Below are positions 17,790 to 25,780 of a stretch of 56,856 nucleotides of DNA, piece after piece. The stretch's first letter is position 1; each line of letters starts with the position of its first letter. The DNA comes from Mycobacterium gordonae. GTDB lineage: Bacteria > Actinomycetota > Actinomycetes > Mycobacteriales > Mycobacteriaceae. Location of the stretch: assembly GCF_002101675.1 (NCBI RefSeq), contig NZ_LQOY01000238.1, positions 1 to 56,856 of the forward strand, written 5' to 3'. The notes under the pieces were generated by a model. It was not told the origin of the DNA, made no database searches, and saw only the letters and a list, made by a program, of their open reading frames with translations. The translations under genes were made by a program, and so were the position numbers.

Positions 17790-19565
17790 TCATGCACTCC
17801 CAACCGGCTTGGGTTTGAAATCTATTCCGGACTCCTTGCGCTGCTGGGCCGTGATCGGCGCCGGCGCGTCGGTGAGCGGGTCGACGCCCCCGCCGGTCTT
17901 GGGGAACGCGATCACCTCCCGAATCGAGTCGACGCGGGAGAGCAGCGCGTTGATCCGGTCCCATCCGAACGCGATCCCGCCGTGCGGCGGAGCGCCAAAG
18001 GTGAACGCCTCCAACAGGAATCCGAATTTCTCCGCGGCCTCGGCCTGGTCCAGACCCATCACCGCGAACACCCGTTCCTGAATGTCGCGCCGGTGGATAC
18101 GAATAGAGCCGCCACCGATCTCGTTGCCGTTGCAGACGATGTCGTAGGCATCGGCGAGCACGGCGCCCGGGTCGGCTTCGATGCTGTCCTCGTATTCGCG
18201 TTTGGGCGAGGTGAACGCGTGGTGCACAGCCGTCCACGCCCCCGCACCCACCGCCACGTCACCCGAAGCGGTGGCATCCTCGGCGGGCTCGAACAATGGC
18301 GGGTCGACGATCCAGACGAACTCCCAGGATTCCGGGTCGATCAGGCCTAGCCGGTGCGCGATCTCGATGCGCGCCGCGCCCAGCAGCGCCCGCGACGTCT
18401 TCACCGGTCCGGCGGAGAAGAAAATGCAGTCCCCTGGGCCGGCGCCGACGTGGGCGGCCAGGCCGTCGCGTTCGGCGTCGGACAGGTTCTTTGCCACCGG
18501 ACCACCCAGCGTCCCGTCCTCGGCGACCAGTACGTAGGCCAGCCCGCGGTGGCCACGCTGCTTGGCCCACTCCTGCCAGCCGTCCAGCGTGCGGCGCGGT
18601 TGGGAGGCACCGCCCGGCATCACGACGGCGCCGACGTAGGGCGCCTGGAATACCCGGAAGGTGGTGTCTTTGAAGAACTCTGCGCACTCGACCAACTCCA
18701 GGCCGAACCGCAGGTCGGGCTTGTCGGAGCCGAACCGGCGCATCGCATCGGCGTACGTCATCCGCGGGATGGGTGTCGGAATCTGGTAGCCGATCAGCGC
18801 CCACAGCGCGCTAAGGATCTCCTCGGAGACCGCGATGACGTCCTCGACGTCGACGAAGCTGAGCTCCATGTCGAGCTGGGTGAATTCGGGCTGGCGGTCG
18901 GCGCGGAAATCTTCGTCGCGATAACAGCGCGCGATCTGGTAGTAGCGCTCCATCCCGGCCACCATCAGCAGCTGCTTGAACAGCTGCGGGCTCTGCGGCA
19001 GCGCATAGAACGACCCGGGGTGCAGGCGCGCGGGCACCAGGAAGTCGCGTGCGCCTTCCGGCGTCGAACGGGTGATGGTCGGCGTCTCGATCTCCACGAA
19101 ATCGTGGTGCGCCAGCACCTCGCGGGCCGCGGCATTGACCTTGGAGCGCAACCGGATTGCCGCGGCCGGGCCGTCTCGCCGCAGATCCAGGTAGCGATAC
19201 TTCAGCCGCAGTTCCTCCCCCGCCGGCTCGTCGAGCTGGAAGGGCAGCGGCGCGGATTCGCCCAGCACCGTCAGCGTGGTGGCGTTGACCTCGATATCGC
19301 CGGTGGCGATGTCGGGGTTGGCGTTGCCCTCCGGGCGGATCTCGACGACGCCGGTGACCGCGATGCAGAACTCCGAGCGCAACCGGTGCGCCTGGGCCAG
19401 CACCTCAGACTCCCGGAACACCACCTGGGCCACGCCCGAAGCGTCGCGCAGGTCGATGAAGATGACGCCGCCGTGGTCTCGGCGGCGGGCCACCCACCCG
19501 GCCAGGGTCACCTGCTGCCCGGCATCGCCGTCCCGAAGCGATCCCGCGGCGTGGCTGCGCAGCAC
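17790..19565 (-). CDS. aspS: Aspartyl-tRNA synthetase
   Basis: 591 residues, close to the 596 of M. tuberculosis AspS. It charges tRNA-Asp in the cytoplasm; the mycobacterial type is often non-discriminating toward tRNA-Asn. The N-terminal OB-fold anticodon domain begins LRSHAAGSLRDGDAGQQV. Class II motif 2 is visible in CYRDEDFRADRQPEFTQLD, and motif 3 in GGIAFGWDRINALL. The bacterial GAD insert lies between. GTG at 19565 is chosen because AAAGGAG lies five bases upstream and the residues that follow match the conserved N-terminus. It is divergent from the ketopantoate-reductase-like gene, with 84 bases between. Confidence 0.95.
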   Translation of the reverse strand: MLRSHAAGSLRDGDAGQQVTLAGWVARRRDHGGVIFIDLRDASGVAQVVFRESEVLAQAHRLRSEFCIAVTGVVEIRPEGNANPDIATGDIEVNATTLTVLGESAPLPFQLDEPAGEELRLKYRYLDLRRDGPAAAIRLRSKVNAAAREVLAHHDFVEIETPTITRSTPEGARDFLVPARLHPGSFYALPQSPQLFKQLLMVAGMERYYQIARCYRDEDFRADRQPEFTQLDMELSFVDVEDVIAVSEEILSALWALIGYQIPTPIPRMTYADAMRRFGSDKPDLRFGLELVECAEFFKDTTFRVFQAPYVGAVVMPGGASQPRRTLDGWQEWAKQRGHRGLAYVLVAEDGTLGGPVAKNLSDAERDGLAAHVGAGPGDCIFFSAGPVKTSRALLGAARIEIAHRLGLIDPESWEFVWIVDPPLFEPAEDATASGDVAVGAGAWTAVHHAFTSPKREYEDSIEADPGAVLADAYDIVCNGNEIGGGSIRIHRRDIQERVFAVMGLDQAEAAEKFGFLLEAFTFGAPPHGGIAFGWDRINALLSRVDSIREVIAFPKTGGGVDPLTDAPAPITAQQRKESGIDFKPKPVGSA

Positions 19566-19637
19566 AAATACTCCTTTACACCGGCTGAGATTGACTGCCC
19601 AGTCTAGAGGGCGGGTTCGATCGCCCATTTCACCCGG

Positions 19638-19649
19638 TACTTTTGCTGC
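19638..19649 (+). promoter_or_regulatory. Probable -10 element of a leaderless transcript
   Basis: TACTTT at 19638-19643 fits the mycobacterial TANNNT -10 consensus and ends six bases before the proposed start at 19650. That spacing puts transcription initiation on or beside the first base of the coding sequence. No ribosome-binding site is visible, which agrees with a leaderless message. Confidence 0.5.
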
Positions 19650-20537
19650 ATTGCTACCGATATCGCACTCGTAGGGCCCGGCGCCGTCGGCACGACGGTC
19701 GCCGCGCTGTTGCACGCGGCCGGCCATCGGGTGCTGCTGTGCGGCCACACCCCGCGAGACGGCGTCGAATTGCGCCCGGACGACGCCGAACCCATCGTGG
19801 TGCCCGGACCGGTGCACACCGACCCCGAAGCCGTCAGCGGACCGGTAAACGTGCTGATCCTGGCCGTCAAAGCCACCCAGAACGCCGCCGCGGCCGGCTG
19901 GCTGGCCCGGCTGTGTGACGAGGACACCGTTGTCGCCGTGCTGCAGAACGGTGTGGAACAGGTCGAGCAGGTGGCGCCGCTCTCGCCGTCTCCGCATGTC
20001 ATACCGGGCAGCGTCTGGTTTTCGGCCGAGACGCAGCCGGGCGGTTGGGTGCGGTTGCGCGGTGAGGCCGCGCTGGTGCTGCCTACCGGACACCCGGCCG
20101 AGTCCTTGGCCGATCTGCTGCGCGGCGCGGGCTGCCAAGTGGAGTGCAACCCCGACTTCGTCACGGTGAACTGGCGCAAACTGCTCATCAACGCGCTGGC
20201 CGGACTGATGGCGCTGTCGGGGCGGCGCTCGGGCATGTTCCGCCGGGACGACGTGGCCGAGCTGGGCCGCCGGTACATGGCCGAATGCCTGGCGGTGGCG
20301 CGCGCAGAAGGTGCCCAACTCGGCGACGACGTGGCCGAGCACCTGGTCGAATCTTTCCGGGTGGTTCCCGAAGACATGGGCACCTCGATCCTGGCCGACC
20401 GGGAAGCGCACCGCCGGATGGAATGGGACCTGCGCAACGGCGTGATCGTCCGTAAAGCCCGCGCGCACGGTCTGGCCACCCCGATCAGCGACGTGCTGGT
20501 GCCGCTGCTCGCCGCAGCCAGTGACGGCCCCGGATAG
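19650..20537 (+). CDS. 2-dehydropantoate 2-reductase-like oxidoreductase (Rv2573-like), apparent ATT start
   Basis: 295 residues. The N-terminal Rossmann motif GPGAVGTT follows ATDIALV, as in ketopantoate reductases that use NADPH on the pantothenate pathway. The C-terminal part contains NWRKLLINALAGLMALSG and the late motif NGVIVRKARAHGLATP of the PanE family. The conserved N-terminus begins exactly at an ATT codon (ATT GCT ACC GAT). The only later in-frame start of the usual kind (TTG at 19710) would remove the nucleotide-binding loop. ATT is a rare initiator, so either it is used here, perhaps on a leaderless message, or the base was changed by mutation or sequencing error. The true substrate may differ from ketopantoate. 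Confidence 0.82.
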   Translation: MATDIALVGPGAVGTTVAALLHAAGHRVLLCGHTPRDGVELRPDDAEPIVVPGPVHTDPEAVSGPVNVLILAVKATQNAAAAGWLARLCDEDTVVAVLQNGVEQVEQVAPLSPSPHVIPGSVWFSAETQPGGWVRLRGEAALVLPTGHPAESLADLLRGAGCQVECNPDFVTVNWRKLLINALAGLMALSGRRSGMFRRDDVAELGRRYMAECLAVARAEGAQLGDDVAEHLVESFRVVPEDMGTSILADREAHRRMEWDLRNGVIVRKARAHGLATPISDVLVPLLAAASDGPG

Positions 20538-20547
20538 TGTCTGATTT

Positions 20548-21051
20548 ATGCACCCGTGTGAACGCGTCGACCTGAGCTTCTTCGAGACGGCGCCCTACCG
20601 CTTCCGCAACAGCGTCGACCTGGCGATCACGCCTGAGCAGCTGTTTGAGGTGCTTGGCGACGCGCAGTCCTGGCCGCGCTGGGCGACGGTGATCACCAAG
20701 GTCACCTGGACCAGTCCCGAACCCCGCGGAATCGGCACCACCCGTGTGGTGGAGATGCGTGGCGGCATCATCGGCGGTGAAGAGTTTATCGCCTGGGAAC
20801 CGTTCACCCACATGGCATTCCGGTTCAACGAATGCTCCACTAAGGCGGTTGCCGCGTTCGCCGAGGACTACCGGGTGGCGGTCATTCCCGGCGGCTGCCG
20901 GCTCACCTGGACGATGGCCCAGCAGCCGGCCCGCGGCGCGGGTCTGGGCATGGCGCTGTTCGGCCCGCTGCTCAATCTCGCGTTGCGCCGGTTCCTGCGC
21001 AACCTGCGCACATACACCGACAGCCGATTCGCCACCACACAGCAGCGATAG
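20548..21051 (+). CDS. SRPBCC/polyketide-cyclase-like protein (Rv2574-like)
   Basis: 167 residues. The START/SRPBCC pattern is seen in FRNSVDLAITPEQLFEVLGD at the N-terminus, then AQSWPRWATVITKVTW, GTTRVVEMRGG and a C-terminal amphipathic helix LNLALRRFLRNLRTY. The fold binds hydrophobic ligands in a deep cavity; neither ligand nor reaction can be inferred. It follows the ketopantoate-reductase-like gene by ten bases on the same strand and precedes the zinc-peptidase gene, so a three-gene transcript is plausible. Confidence 0.8.
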   Translation: MHPCERVDLSFFETAPYRFRNSVDLAITPEQLFEVLGDAQSWPRWATVITKVTWTSPEPRGIGTTRVVEMRGGIIGGEEFIAWEPFTHMAFRFNECSTKAVAAFAEDYRVAVIPGGCRLTWTMAQQPARGAGLGMALFGPLLNLALRRFLRNLRTYTDSRFATTQQR

Positions 21052-21094
21052 GCTGTGTCGGCGCGGGTAAAACTCTAGTTCCGGGGAGCGTGCG

Positions 21095-21976
21095 ATGACC
21101 TTCAACGAGGGTATGCAGATCGACACCAGTTCCGCGTCGTCCTCGGGCGGCGGCGGGATGGGCCGGATGGCCATCGGTGGTGGCATCGGTGGACTGCTGC
21201 TGGTGGTGGTGGCCATGCTGCTCGGCGTCGACCCCGGCGGCGTGGTCAGCCAGCAGCCACTGGACTCGAGCCAGAACGTGGCACCCGGATTCGACCTCAA
21301 CCGATGCAAGACCGGGGCGGACGCCAACAAGTACGTGCAGTGCCGCGTGGTCGCCACCAGCAACTCGCTGGACGCGGTGTGGAAGCAACTGATGCCGAAA
21401 TACACCCGCCCCCGTCTGCGCCTGTTCAGCGGACAGGTGAGCACAGGATGCGGACCGGCCAGCAGCGACGTCGGGCCGTTCTACTGCCCGGTGGACAAGA
21501 CGGCCTATTTCGACACCGACTTCTTCCAGGTCCTGGTCACCCAATTCGGTTCCAGCGGCGGACCTTTCGCGGAAGAATACGTGGTGGCCCACGAGTACGG
21601 ACACCACGTGCAGAACCTGCTGGGGGTGCTCGGACGCGCCCAGTCCGGCGCACAGGGCGCCACCGGCAGCGGGGTACGCACCGAGTTGCAGGCCGACTGC
21701 TATGCCGGGGTGTGGGCGCACTATGCGTCCACCGTCAAGCAGGACAGTACGGGCCAACCGTTCCTGCAGCCGTTGACGGACAAGGACATTCAGGACGCCC
21801 TGTCGGCGGCGGCGTCGGTGGGTGACGACCGGATTCAGCAGCAGGTGAACGGCCGGGTCAATCCCGAATCCTGGACGCACGGCTCGTCCGCGCAACGGCA
21901 GAAGTGGTTCACCACCGGGTATTCGACCGGCGAACCCAACAAGTGCGACACGTTCAACACCAACGATCTGGGGTGA
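21095..21976 (+). CDS. Neutral zinc metallopeptidase, YpfJ family (Rv2575-like)
   Basis: 293 residues. A Ser/Gly-rich cytoplasmic start is followed by one membrane anchor at about residues 26-50 (GRMAIGGGIGGLLLVVVAML). The extracytoplasmic domain carries the zinc motif HEYGH at residues 166-170 (VVAHEYGHHVQNLLG) and a downstream Glu197 in TELQADCYAG, the probable third ligand. Cysteines at 70, 88 and 116-131 may form disulfides outside the membrane. The family is widespread and its natural substrate is unknown. It ends by overlapping the GTG of the P450 gene (GTGA), so the conserved backbone gene is coupled to the first accessory gene. Confidence 0.86.
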   Translation: MTFNEGMQIDTSSASSSGGGGMGRMAIGGGIGGLLLVVVAMLLGVDPGGVVSQQPLDSSQNVAPGFDLNRCKTGADANKYVQCRVVATSNSLDAVWKQLMPKYTRPRLRLFSGQVSTGCGPASSDVGPFYCPVDKTAYFDTDFFQVLVTQFGSSGGPFAEEYVVAHEYGHHVQNLLGVLGRAQSGAQGATGSGVRTELQADCYAGVWAHYASTVKQDSTGQPFLQPLTDKDIQDALSAAASVGDDRIQQQVNGRVNPESWTHGSSAQRQKWFTTGYSTGEPNKCDTFNTNDLG

Positions 21977-23187
21977 AACTCGAGCATCCGATCACGGTAG
22001 GCACGGCCGAGTTCAACGCCGACCAGCATGCCTACTACGACTGGATGCGCCGCGAGGCACCCGTGTATCGGGGCCGGCTGGCGTTGCGGCCGCCCGAGCA
22101 AGACGTCTACTTCATCTCCCGCTACCGGGATTGTCAGGACCTGGTCACCGACCCGCGGATCCGCCGCGTGCTCGACGGCACCGCCGACGACGTCTCCGTA
22201 GTACCCGAGGCGATCCGCCTGTTGACCACCGACACCATGGTCTACCAGGACGACCCGTCGCACCTGCGGCTGCGCAAACTGGTGAGCCGGCCGTTCACCC
22301 CCCGTGCGGTAGCGCGGCTGCGCGCCCGCGTCCGCACGGTCACCCGCTCGTTGCTCGACGGTTGGCGGCCCGGTCACCACATCGACCTGCACCGCGATTT
22401 CGCCCTGCCGGTCCCGACCATCGTGATCAGTGAAATCGTCGGTGTCCCAGGAGAAGAACGCGCCACGTTCCACACCTTCATCGAGTTGTTGTTCGAGGCG
22501 ATGCTGAACCATGACGCCGCCGGCGCCGGTGCGCAGATGGAGGGTTTCGTCACCTACCTCCGCGCGTTGATCGAACAACGGCGCGCCGACCCGGGCCCGG
22601 ACATCATCACCGGGCTGGTCAACGCCCGCGAGGACGGTGCCAGCCTGACCGACGACGAGATCGTCGCGATGTTGTTCCTGATCATCACTGGCGACTATCA
22701 GACCACCCCGAACGTGATCTGCAACGGCATTGCGGCGCTACTCACCCACCCCGACCAGCTGCGCCTACTGCAGCAGCGTCCCGAACTCATCGGCAGTGCG
22801 GTCGAGGAGATCCTGCGCTACACCGGTACCGTCGGCGGTACTGAGGCAACGACTTTCGCCGGCGAGGACATCACCCTGCACGGGGTGACCATTCCCCGCG
22901 GGGCGATGGTGACCACGCTGCTGACGTCGGCCAACCGCGACCCCGCACAGTTCCCCGAGCCCGACCGCTTCGACATCACCCGCAGCCCGAACAACCATCT
23001 CGCGTTCAGCAAGGGCACCCACTTCTGCCTGGGATCGCATCTGGCCCGGTTGGAAACCGGGATCGCCATCGCCGAACTGATCGCACGGTTCCCGGGCCTG
23101 TCTTTGGCCGTCGCGCCGGAAGAGCTGCGACTACAACCGATCCCGCTGCTCAACCGTTTCGAGGAGGTGCCGGTGGTCCTGGGTTGA
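21973..23187 (+). CDS. Cytochrome P450 with altered I-helix
   Basis: 404 residues, normal for a soluble bacterial P450. Haem ligand Cys352 is in FSKGTHFCLGSHLARLE. The ExxR motif is in EEILRY, and the C-helix region reads DDPSHLRLRKLVSRPFTP. The I-helix is unusual: the expected [AG]Gx[DE]T[TS] appears as GDYQTT at residues 240-245, so the acid before the conserved Thr is Gln243. P450s oxidise small molecules using reduced ferredoxin; no redox partner gene is nearby and the substrate is unknown. The GTG overlaps the preceding stop. It is convergent with the DapA-like gene. I do not recall it at this locus in M. tuberculosis. Confidence 0.9.
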   Translation: MKLEHPITVGTAEFNADQHAYYDWMRREAPVYRGRLALRPPEQDVYFISRYRDCQDLVTDPRIRRVLDGTADDVSVVPEAIRLLTTDTMVYQDDPSHLRLRKLVSRPFTPRAVARLRARVRTVTRSLLDGWRPGHHIDLHRDFALPVPTIVISEIVGVPGEERATFHTFIELLFEAMLNHDAAGAGAQMEGFVTYLRALIEQRRADPGPDIITGLVNAREDGASLTDDEIVAMLFLIITGDYQTTPNVICNGIAALLTHPDQLRLLQQRPELIGSAVEEILRYTGTVGGTEATTFAGEDITLHGVTIPRGAMVTTLLTSANRDPAQFPEPDRFDITRSPNNHLAFSKGTHFCLGSHLARLETGIAIAELIARFPGLSLAVAPEELRLQPIPLLNRFEEVPVVLG

Positions 23188-23193
23188 CACCGG

Positions 23194-24069
23194 CTATCCG
23201 GCCAGCAGCTGCTTCAACTGCGCACGACCCTGCTCGTCGAGGGCCAGCAGCGGCGCCCGCGGGTCGCCGGCCGGGAACCCCAGCAAATCGAGGCCGGCCT
23301 TCACGGTGGTGGGCAGCCCACCGGCAACGATGAACTGCAACAGCGGTTTCAGGTCGTCGTAGAGGATCTGGGCCTTCTCCAGGTCGTCGGCGCGCACCGC
23401 GTTGTACAGGTCGATACATGGCTGGGGCCGTAAATTCGGTGCGGCCGTGCACCATCCGGACGCGCCGACCTTGAGTGCGTCGAGAACCAGTGGATTGCTG
23501 CCGTTGTAGAACGGCAACTGACCGTCGCTGAGTTCGGCGATGCGCCGCATCCGGCTCAGATCACCCGTGGACTCTTTGACCATGGTGACGTTGCCGATGT
23601 TGTCGAACATGGTGACCAGCAGTTCGGGGCTCATGTCCACACCACTGGTGGCCGGGTTGTTGTACGCCATGATCGGGATGTCTATTGATTCGCCGATGCT
23701 GCGGTAGTGCTGCGCGATCTCCCGGTCAGTGAGCTTCCAATAGGAGACCGGCAGAATCATCACCGCGTCGGCGCCGGCCTGTTGCGCATATTGAGCACGC
23801 CGAATTGTGTTGGCGGTGGTCAGATCTGACACGCCGACGATGACCGGGACCCGGCCGTTGACGGCGGCCATCGTGGTGTCGACGACGGTGTCGAACTCCG
23901 GCTCGTCGAGGTAGGCCAGCTCGCCGGTGCTGCCGAGCGGGGCGATCGCGTGCACGCCGGAGGACACCAGACGGTCAACGAGGCTGGCCAGCCGCTCGGT
24001 GTCGATACCGGCCGTATCTGCGGTGAACGGGGTGATCGGATAGGCGATGATGCCGTGGATTTCGGGCAC
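23194..24069 (-). CDS. DapA/NanA-family aldolase or hydratase-lyase
   Basis: 291 residues, the standard length of the DHDPS family of TIM-barrel class I aldolases. Seen: PLGSTGELAYL (GxxGE-type substrate loop), Tyr in IMAYNNPATSGV and the Schiff-base Lys in VTMVKESTGDLSRM. Members include dihydrodipicolinate synthase, N-acetylneuraminate lyase and sugar-acid dehydratases. The context here (class II aldolase plus XRE-cupin regulator) favours a catabolic member over lysine biosynthesis. The start is GTG. It follows the class II aldolase gene by 12 bases on the minus strand, so both are one transcription unit. It consumes or produces pyruvate or a 2-oxo acid by family; the substrate is unknown. 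Confidence 0.85.
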   Translation of the reverse strand: MPEIHGIIAYPITPFTADTAGIDTERLASLVDRLVSSGVHAIAPLGSTGELAYLDEPEFDTVVDTTMAAVNGRVPVIVGVSDLTTANTIRRAQYAQQAGADAVMILPVSYWKLTDREIAQHYRSIGESIDIPIMAYNNPATSGVDMSPELLVTMFDNIGNVTMVKESTGDLSRMRRIAELSDGQLPFYNGSNPLVLDALKVGASGWCTAAPNLRPQPCIDLYNAVRADDLEKAQILYDDLKPLLQFIVAGGLPTTVKAGLDLLGFPAGDPRAPLLALDEQGRAQLKQLLAG

Positions 24070-24081
24070 GGTTCCTCGAAT

Positions 24082-24879
24082 TCAGTTGACGGGCAGCGGA
24101 TTCAGGACGTCCGGGTGTCGCACCAGCGCGCGGCGGGCGTAGTAGGCGAAGTTGGCCCGGCTGCGCGAGGGTGTCAGCGTCCAGTCGTGGGCCTCCCGGG
24201 CCAGTTCCTCGGGCAGCTCCTTGACCGTGCCGGCAGCCATGGCCGCAAGTTGCAGCTTGGCTGCGCGCTCGATCAGGACTGCCAGCGAGCACGCCTCCTC
24301 CACGGTGGCGCCGGCCACCACCTGCCCGTGATGCGCGAGCAGTGCGGCCTTCTTGTCGCCCAGCGCTGCGGTGATGATTTCGCCTTCTTCGTTGCCGACC
24401 GGCACCCCGGGCCAGTCGGCCAGGAAGGCGCAATCGTCATAGAGCGGGGTGGTGTCCATGTGGGAGACGATCAGCGGCACCTCCAGCATCGACAGGGCCG
24501 CCACATGGAAGGGATGAGTGTGCACGATGCAGTGCACGTCGGGCCGCGCCCGGTAGATCCAGCTGTGGAAGCGATTGGCGGGGTTGGCCATTCCCGACCC
24601 CTCTAGGACGTTGAGATCCTCGTCGACCAGCAGCAGGTTGCCCTCGGTGATCTCGTCGAAGCCCAGGCCCAGACGCTGGGTGTAGTAGGTACCGGGCCGC
24701 TCAGCGCGTGCGGTGATCTGCCCGGCCAGCCCGGAGTCATGGCCGGCGTCGAACAAGGCGCGGCAGGTGAGCGCAATCTTCTGGCGGATGGTCAGTTCAT
24801 ACTCGGCGTTCTCGGCATCCAGGCGTTCCTGGGCGCGCCGCATCAATTCGGCTTTCGACTGGGTGAAGGTGTCTGACAT
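24082..24879 (-). CDS. Class II aldolase/adducin-family protein
   Basis: 265 residues, starting at MSDTFTQSKAEL; an in-frame ATG 11 codons upstream lies in the operator region and is less likely. The zinc-binding histidines of the family are visible in VHTHPFHVAAL and LLAHHGQVVAG. ITARAERPGTYYTQRLGLGF gives the phosphate or substrate loop region. L-fuculose-phosphate aldolase, ribulose-5-phosphate epimerase and several decarboxylases share this fold; which reaction applies is not decided by sequence. It is the first gene of a two-gene minus-strand operon with the DapA-like gene and is divergent from the XRE-cupin regulator. Confidence 0.86.
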   Translation of the reverse strand: MSDTFTQSKAELMRRAQERLDAENAEYELTIRQKIALTCRALFDAGHDSGLAGQITARAERPGTYYTQRLGLGFDEITEGNLLLVDEDLNVLEGSGMANPANRFHSWIYRARPDVHCIVHTHPFHVAALSMLEVPLIVSHMDTTPLYDDCAFLADWPGVPVGNEEGEIITAALGDKKAALLAHHGQVVAGATVEEACSLAVLIERAAKLQLAAMAAGTVKELPEELAREAHDWTLTPSRSRANFAYYARRALVRHPDVLNPLPVN

Positions 24880-24906
24880 CGGTCGGCTCCCTCGAGCGGG
24901 AAATCG

Positions 24907-24942
24907 TGACACAATAGTAGCACTCTAGGAAACCTTGTGTCA
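24907..24942. promoter_or_regulatory. Inverted-repeat operator in the divergent aldolase/XRE promoter
   Basis: TGACACAA at 24907-24914 and its exact complement TTGTGTCA at 24935-24942 are separated by 20 bases, in the 78-base gap between the divergent aldolase and XRE genes. Two half-sites 28 bases apart, about 2.7 helical turns, suit a dimeric regulator acting on both promoters. The XRE-cupin protein is the obvious candidate. Confidence 0.6.
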
Positions 24943-24957
24943 TAGGGGGTTCGGCCG

Positions 24958-25464
24958 ATGACAGCTCTGCTTCGGGCGGTGCGCAAGCAGCGTGGCCTCA
25001 CCCTTGAGCAGCTGGCCAGTCAGACCGGGCTGACCAAGAGTTACCTGTCCAAGGTCGAGCGCGGCCACAGCACGCCGTCGATCGCGGTCGCCCTCAAGGT
25101 GGCGCGCGCGCTGGACGTCGATGTCGCCCGCCTGTTCTCCCACGACGCCGCGGAGGACCAGATCACCGTCGACCGCGCGGACCTGGCCGGCGGACGCTAC
25201 CGCGCGCTGGCTACCGCACTGCTGGGCAAGTCGATGTCGCCGTTCGTGGTCCGGCCCACCGCGGCGGCGTCCGACGATCCGCATCCGGAACACACCGGAC
25301 AGGAATTCGTTTTCGTGCACGCCGGGACCGTCGAGCTCACTTACGGCGAGCGCGTCGTCACCCTCGCCGCCGGGGACAGCGCCTATTTCGAGGCGTCCGT
25401 CGGCCACCGGCTCAGGGCCGTCGGTGGGCATCCCGCGGAGGTCGTCGTCATCACCAACCCGTAG
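24958..25464 (+). CDS. XRE-family transcriptional regulator with C-terminal cupin
   Basis: 168 residues. The N-terminal helix-turn-helix (VRKQRGLTLEQLASQTGLTK then SYLSKVERGHSTPS) spans residues 6-45. A C-terminal cupin sensor occupies about residues 95-166 (HPEHTGQEFVFVHAGTVEL, YGERVVTLAAGDSAYFEASV). This architecture senses small metabolites and usually controls an adjacent catabolic operon. The divergent aldolase/DapA-like pair and the inverted repeat at 24907-24942 fit that role. The ribosome site AGGGGGT precedes the ATG by about eight bases. A stem-loop follows the stop immediately. The small-peptide locus downstream could also be a target. Confidence 0.88.
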   Translation: MTALLRAVRKQRGLTLEQLASQTGLTKSYLSKVERGHSTPSIAVALKVARALDVDVARLFSHDAAEDQITVDRADLAGGRYRALATALLGKSMSPFVVRPTAAASDDPHPEHTGQEFVFVHAGTVELTYGERVVTLAAGDSAYFEASVGHRLRAVGGHPAEVVVITNP

Positions 25465-25466
25465 CC

Positions 25467-25488
25467 GTGTCCCCCGATCAGGGGACAC
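25467..25488 (+). terminator. Stem-loop after the XRE-cupin gene
   Basis: GTGTCCCC at 25467-25474 pairs perfectly with GGGGACAC at 25481-25488 around loop CGATCA, two bases after the stop codon. No T-tract follows. It probably ends the regulator transcript and isolates the small-peptide promoter downstream. Confidence 0.6.
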
Positions 25489-25508
25489 CGAAGGGACCCG
25501 TCGTGGGA

Positions 25509-25552
25509 TACACATTGCGCCTATGTGTAACGAGACTGGGCGTTACACATTG
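25509..25552. promoter_or_regulatory. Nested palindromes upstream of small peptide gene 1
   Basis: ATGTGTAACG at 25523-25532 and CGTTACACAT at 25541-25550 form a perfect 10-bp inverted repeat with an 8-base spacer. A second overlapping repeat pairs TACACAT (25509-25515) with ATGTGTA (25523-25529). The sequence ACACATTG occurs twice (25510-25517 and 25545-25552) and once more before small peptide gene 2 (26561-26568). A -35-like TTGTCA follows at 25560-25565. The layout suggests a regulator-binding array. Confidence 0.62.
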
Positions 25553-25612
25553 GCCGAACTTGTCATTGTGTCCTGATAAGAAGCAGTTATCGATCCACAA
25601 AGGAGAATGATC

Positions 25613-25693
25613 GTGTCTCACGAAATCCTGTTCGCCGCCACCGAGGCGACCTACGGACTGATCTCGTTCGTCGTCGACGAGACCTCCGACTGA
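25613..25693 (+). CDS. 26-residue acidic peptide 1 (candidate precursor or signal peptide)
   Basis: A 26-codon gene starting at GTG 25613. AAAGGAG at 25599-25605 lies seven bases upstream, an ideal ribosome site. An ATG at 25607 in the same frame would have only one base of spacing. The peptide begins MSHEILFAATEATYG and ends VVDETSD. It has no Lys, Arg, Cys or Trp; five acidic residues surround a hydrophobic stretch, LISFVV. Ungapped comparison with the 26-residue product of 26592-26672 shows nine identities (M1, H3, E4, L6, F7, E11, Y14, L16, F19) plus conservative changes. A methyltransferase gene lies between the two. No family is recognised. A RiPP-type precursor, a signalling peptide or a small membrane-associated protein are all possible. 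Confidence 0.62.
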   Translation: MSHEILFAATEATYGLISFVVDETSD

Positions 25694-25699
25694 GAACGG

Positions 25700-25739
25700 C
25701 CCGGGGCCGGTGGGAGGTTGACATCCCCGCCGGTCCGGG
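25700..25739 (+). terminator. GC-rich hairpin after small peptide gene 1
   Basis: CCCGG (25700-25704) pairs with CCGGG (25735-25739), and CCGGTGGG (25707-25714) pairs with CCCGCCGG (25726-25733) with one G-U pair. It begins seven bases after the stop codon. No T-run follows. It may terminate or attenuate transcription into the methyltransferase. Confidence 0.5.
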
Positions 25740-25780
25740 TCTCGCCAGCAAACCCCGAACCTCCTAAGCTCGGAACCGAT

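Noticed and set aside
18354..19607. 417-codon plus-strand open frame
   Set aside because: It is antisense to aspS and has no recognisable domain or start signal.
25523..25576. 17-codon frame MCNETGRYTLAELVIVS upstream of small peptide gene 1
   Set aside because: It has no ribosome site and lies within the palindromic operator. Its faint YTLAEL similarity to the two peptides is too short to support a gene call.
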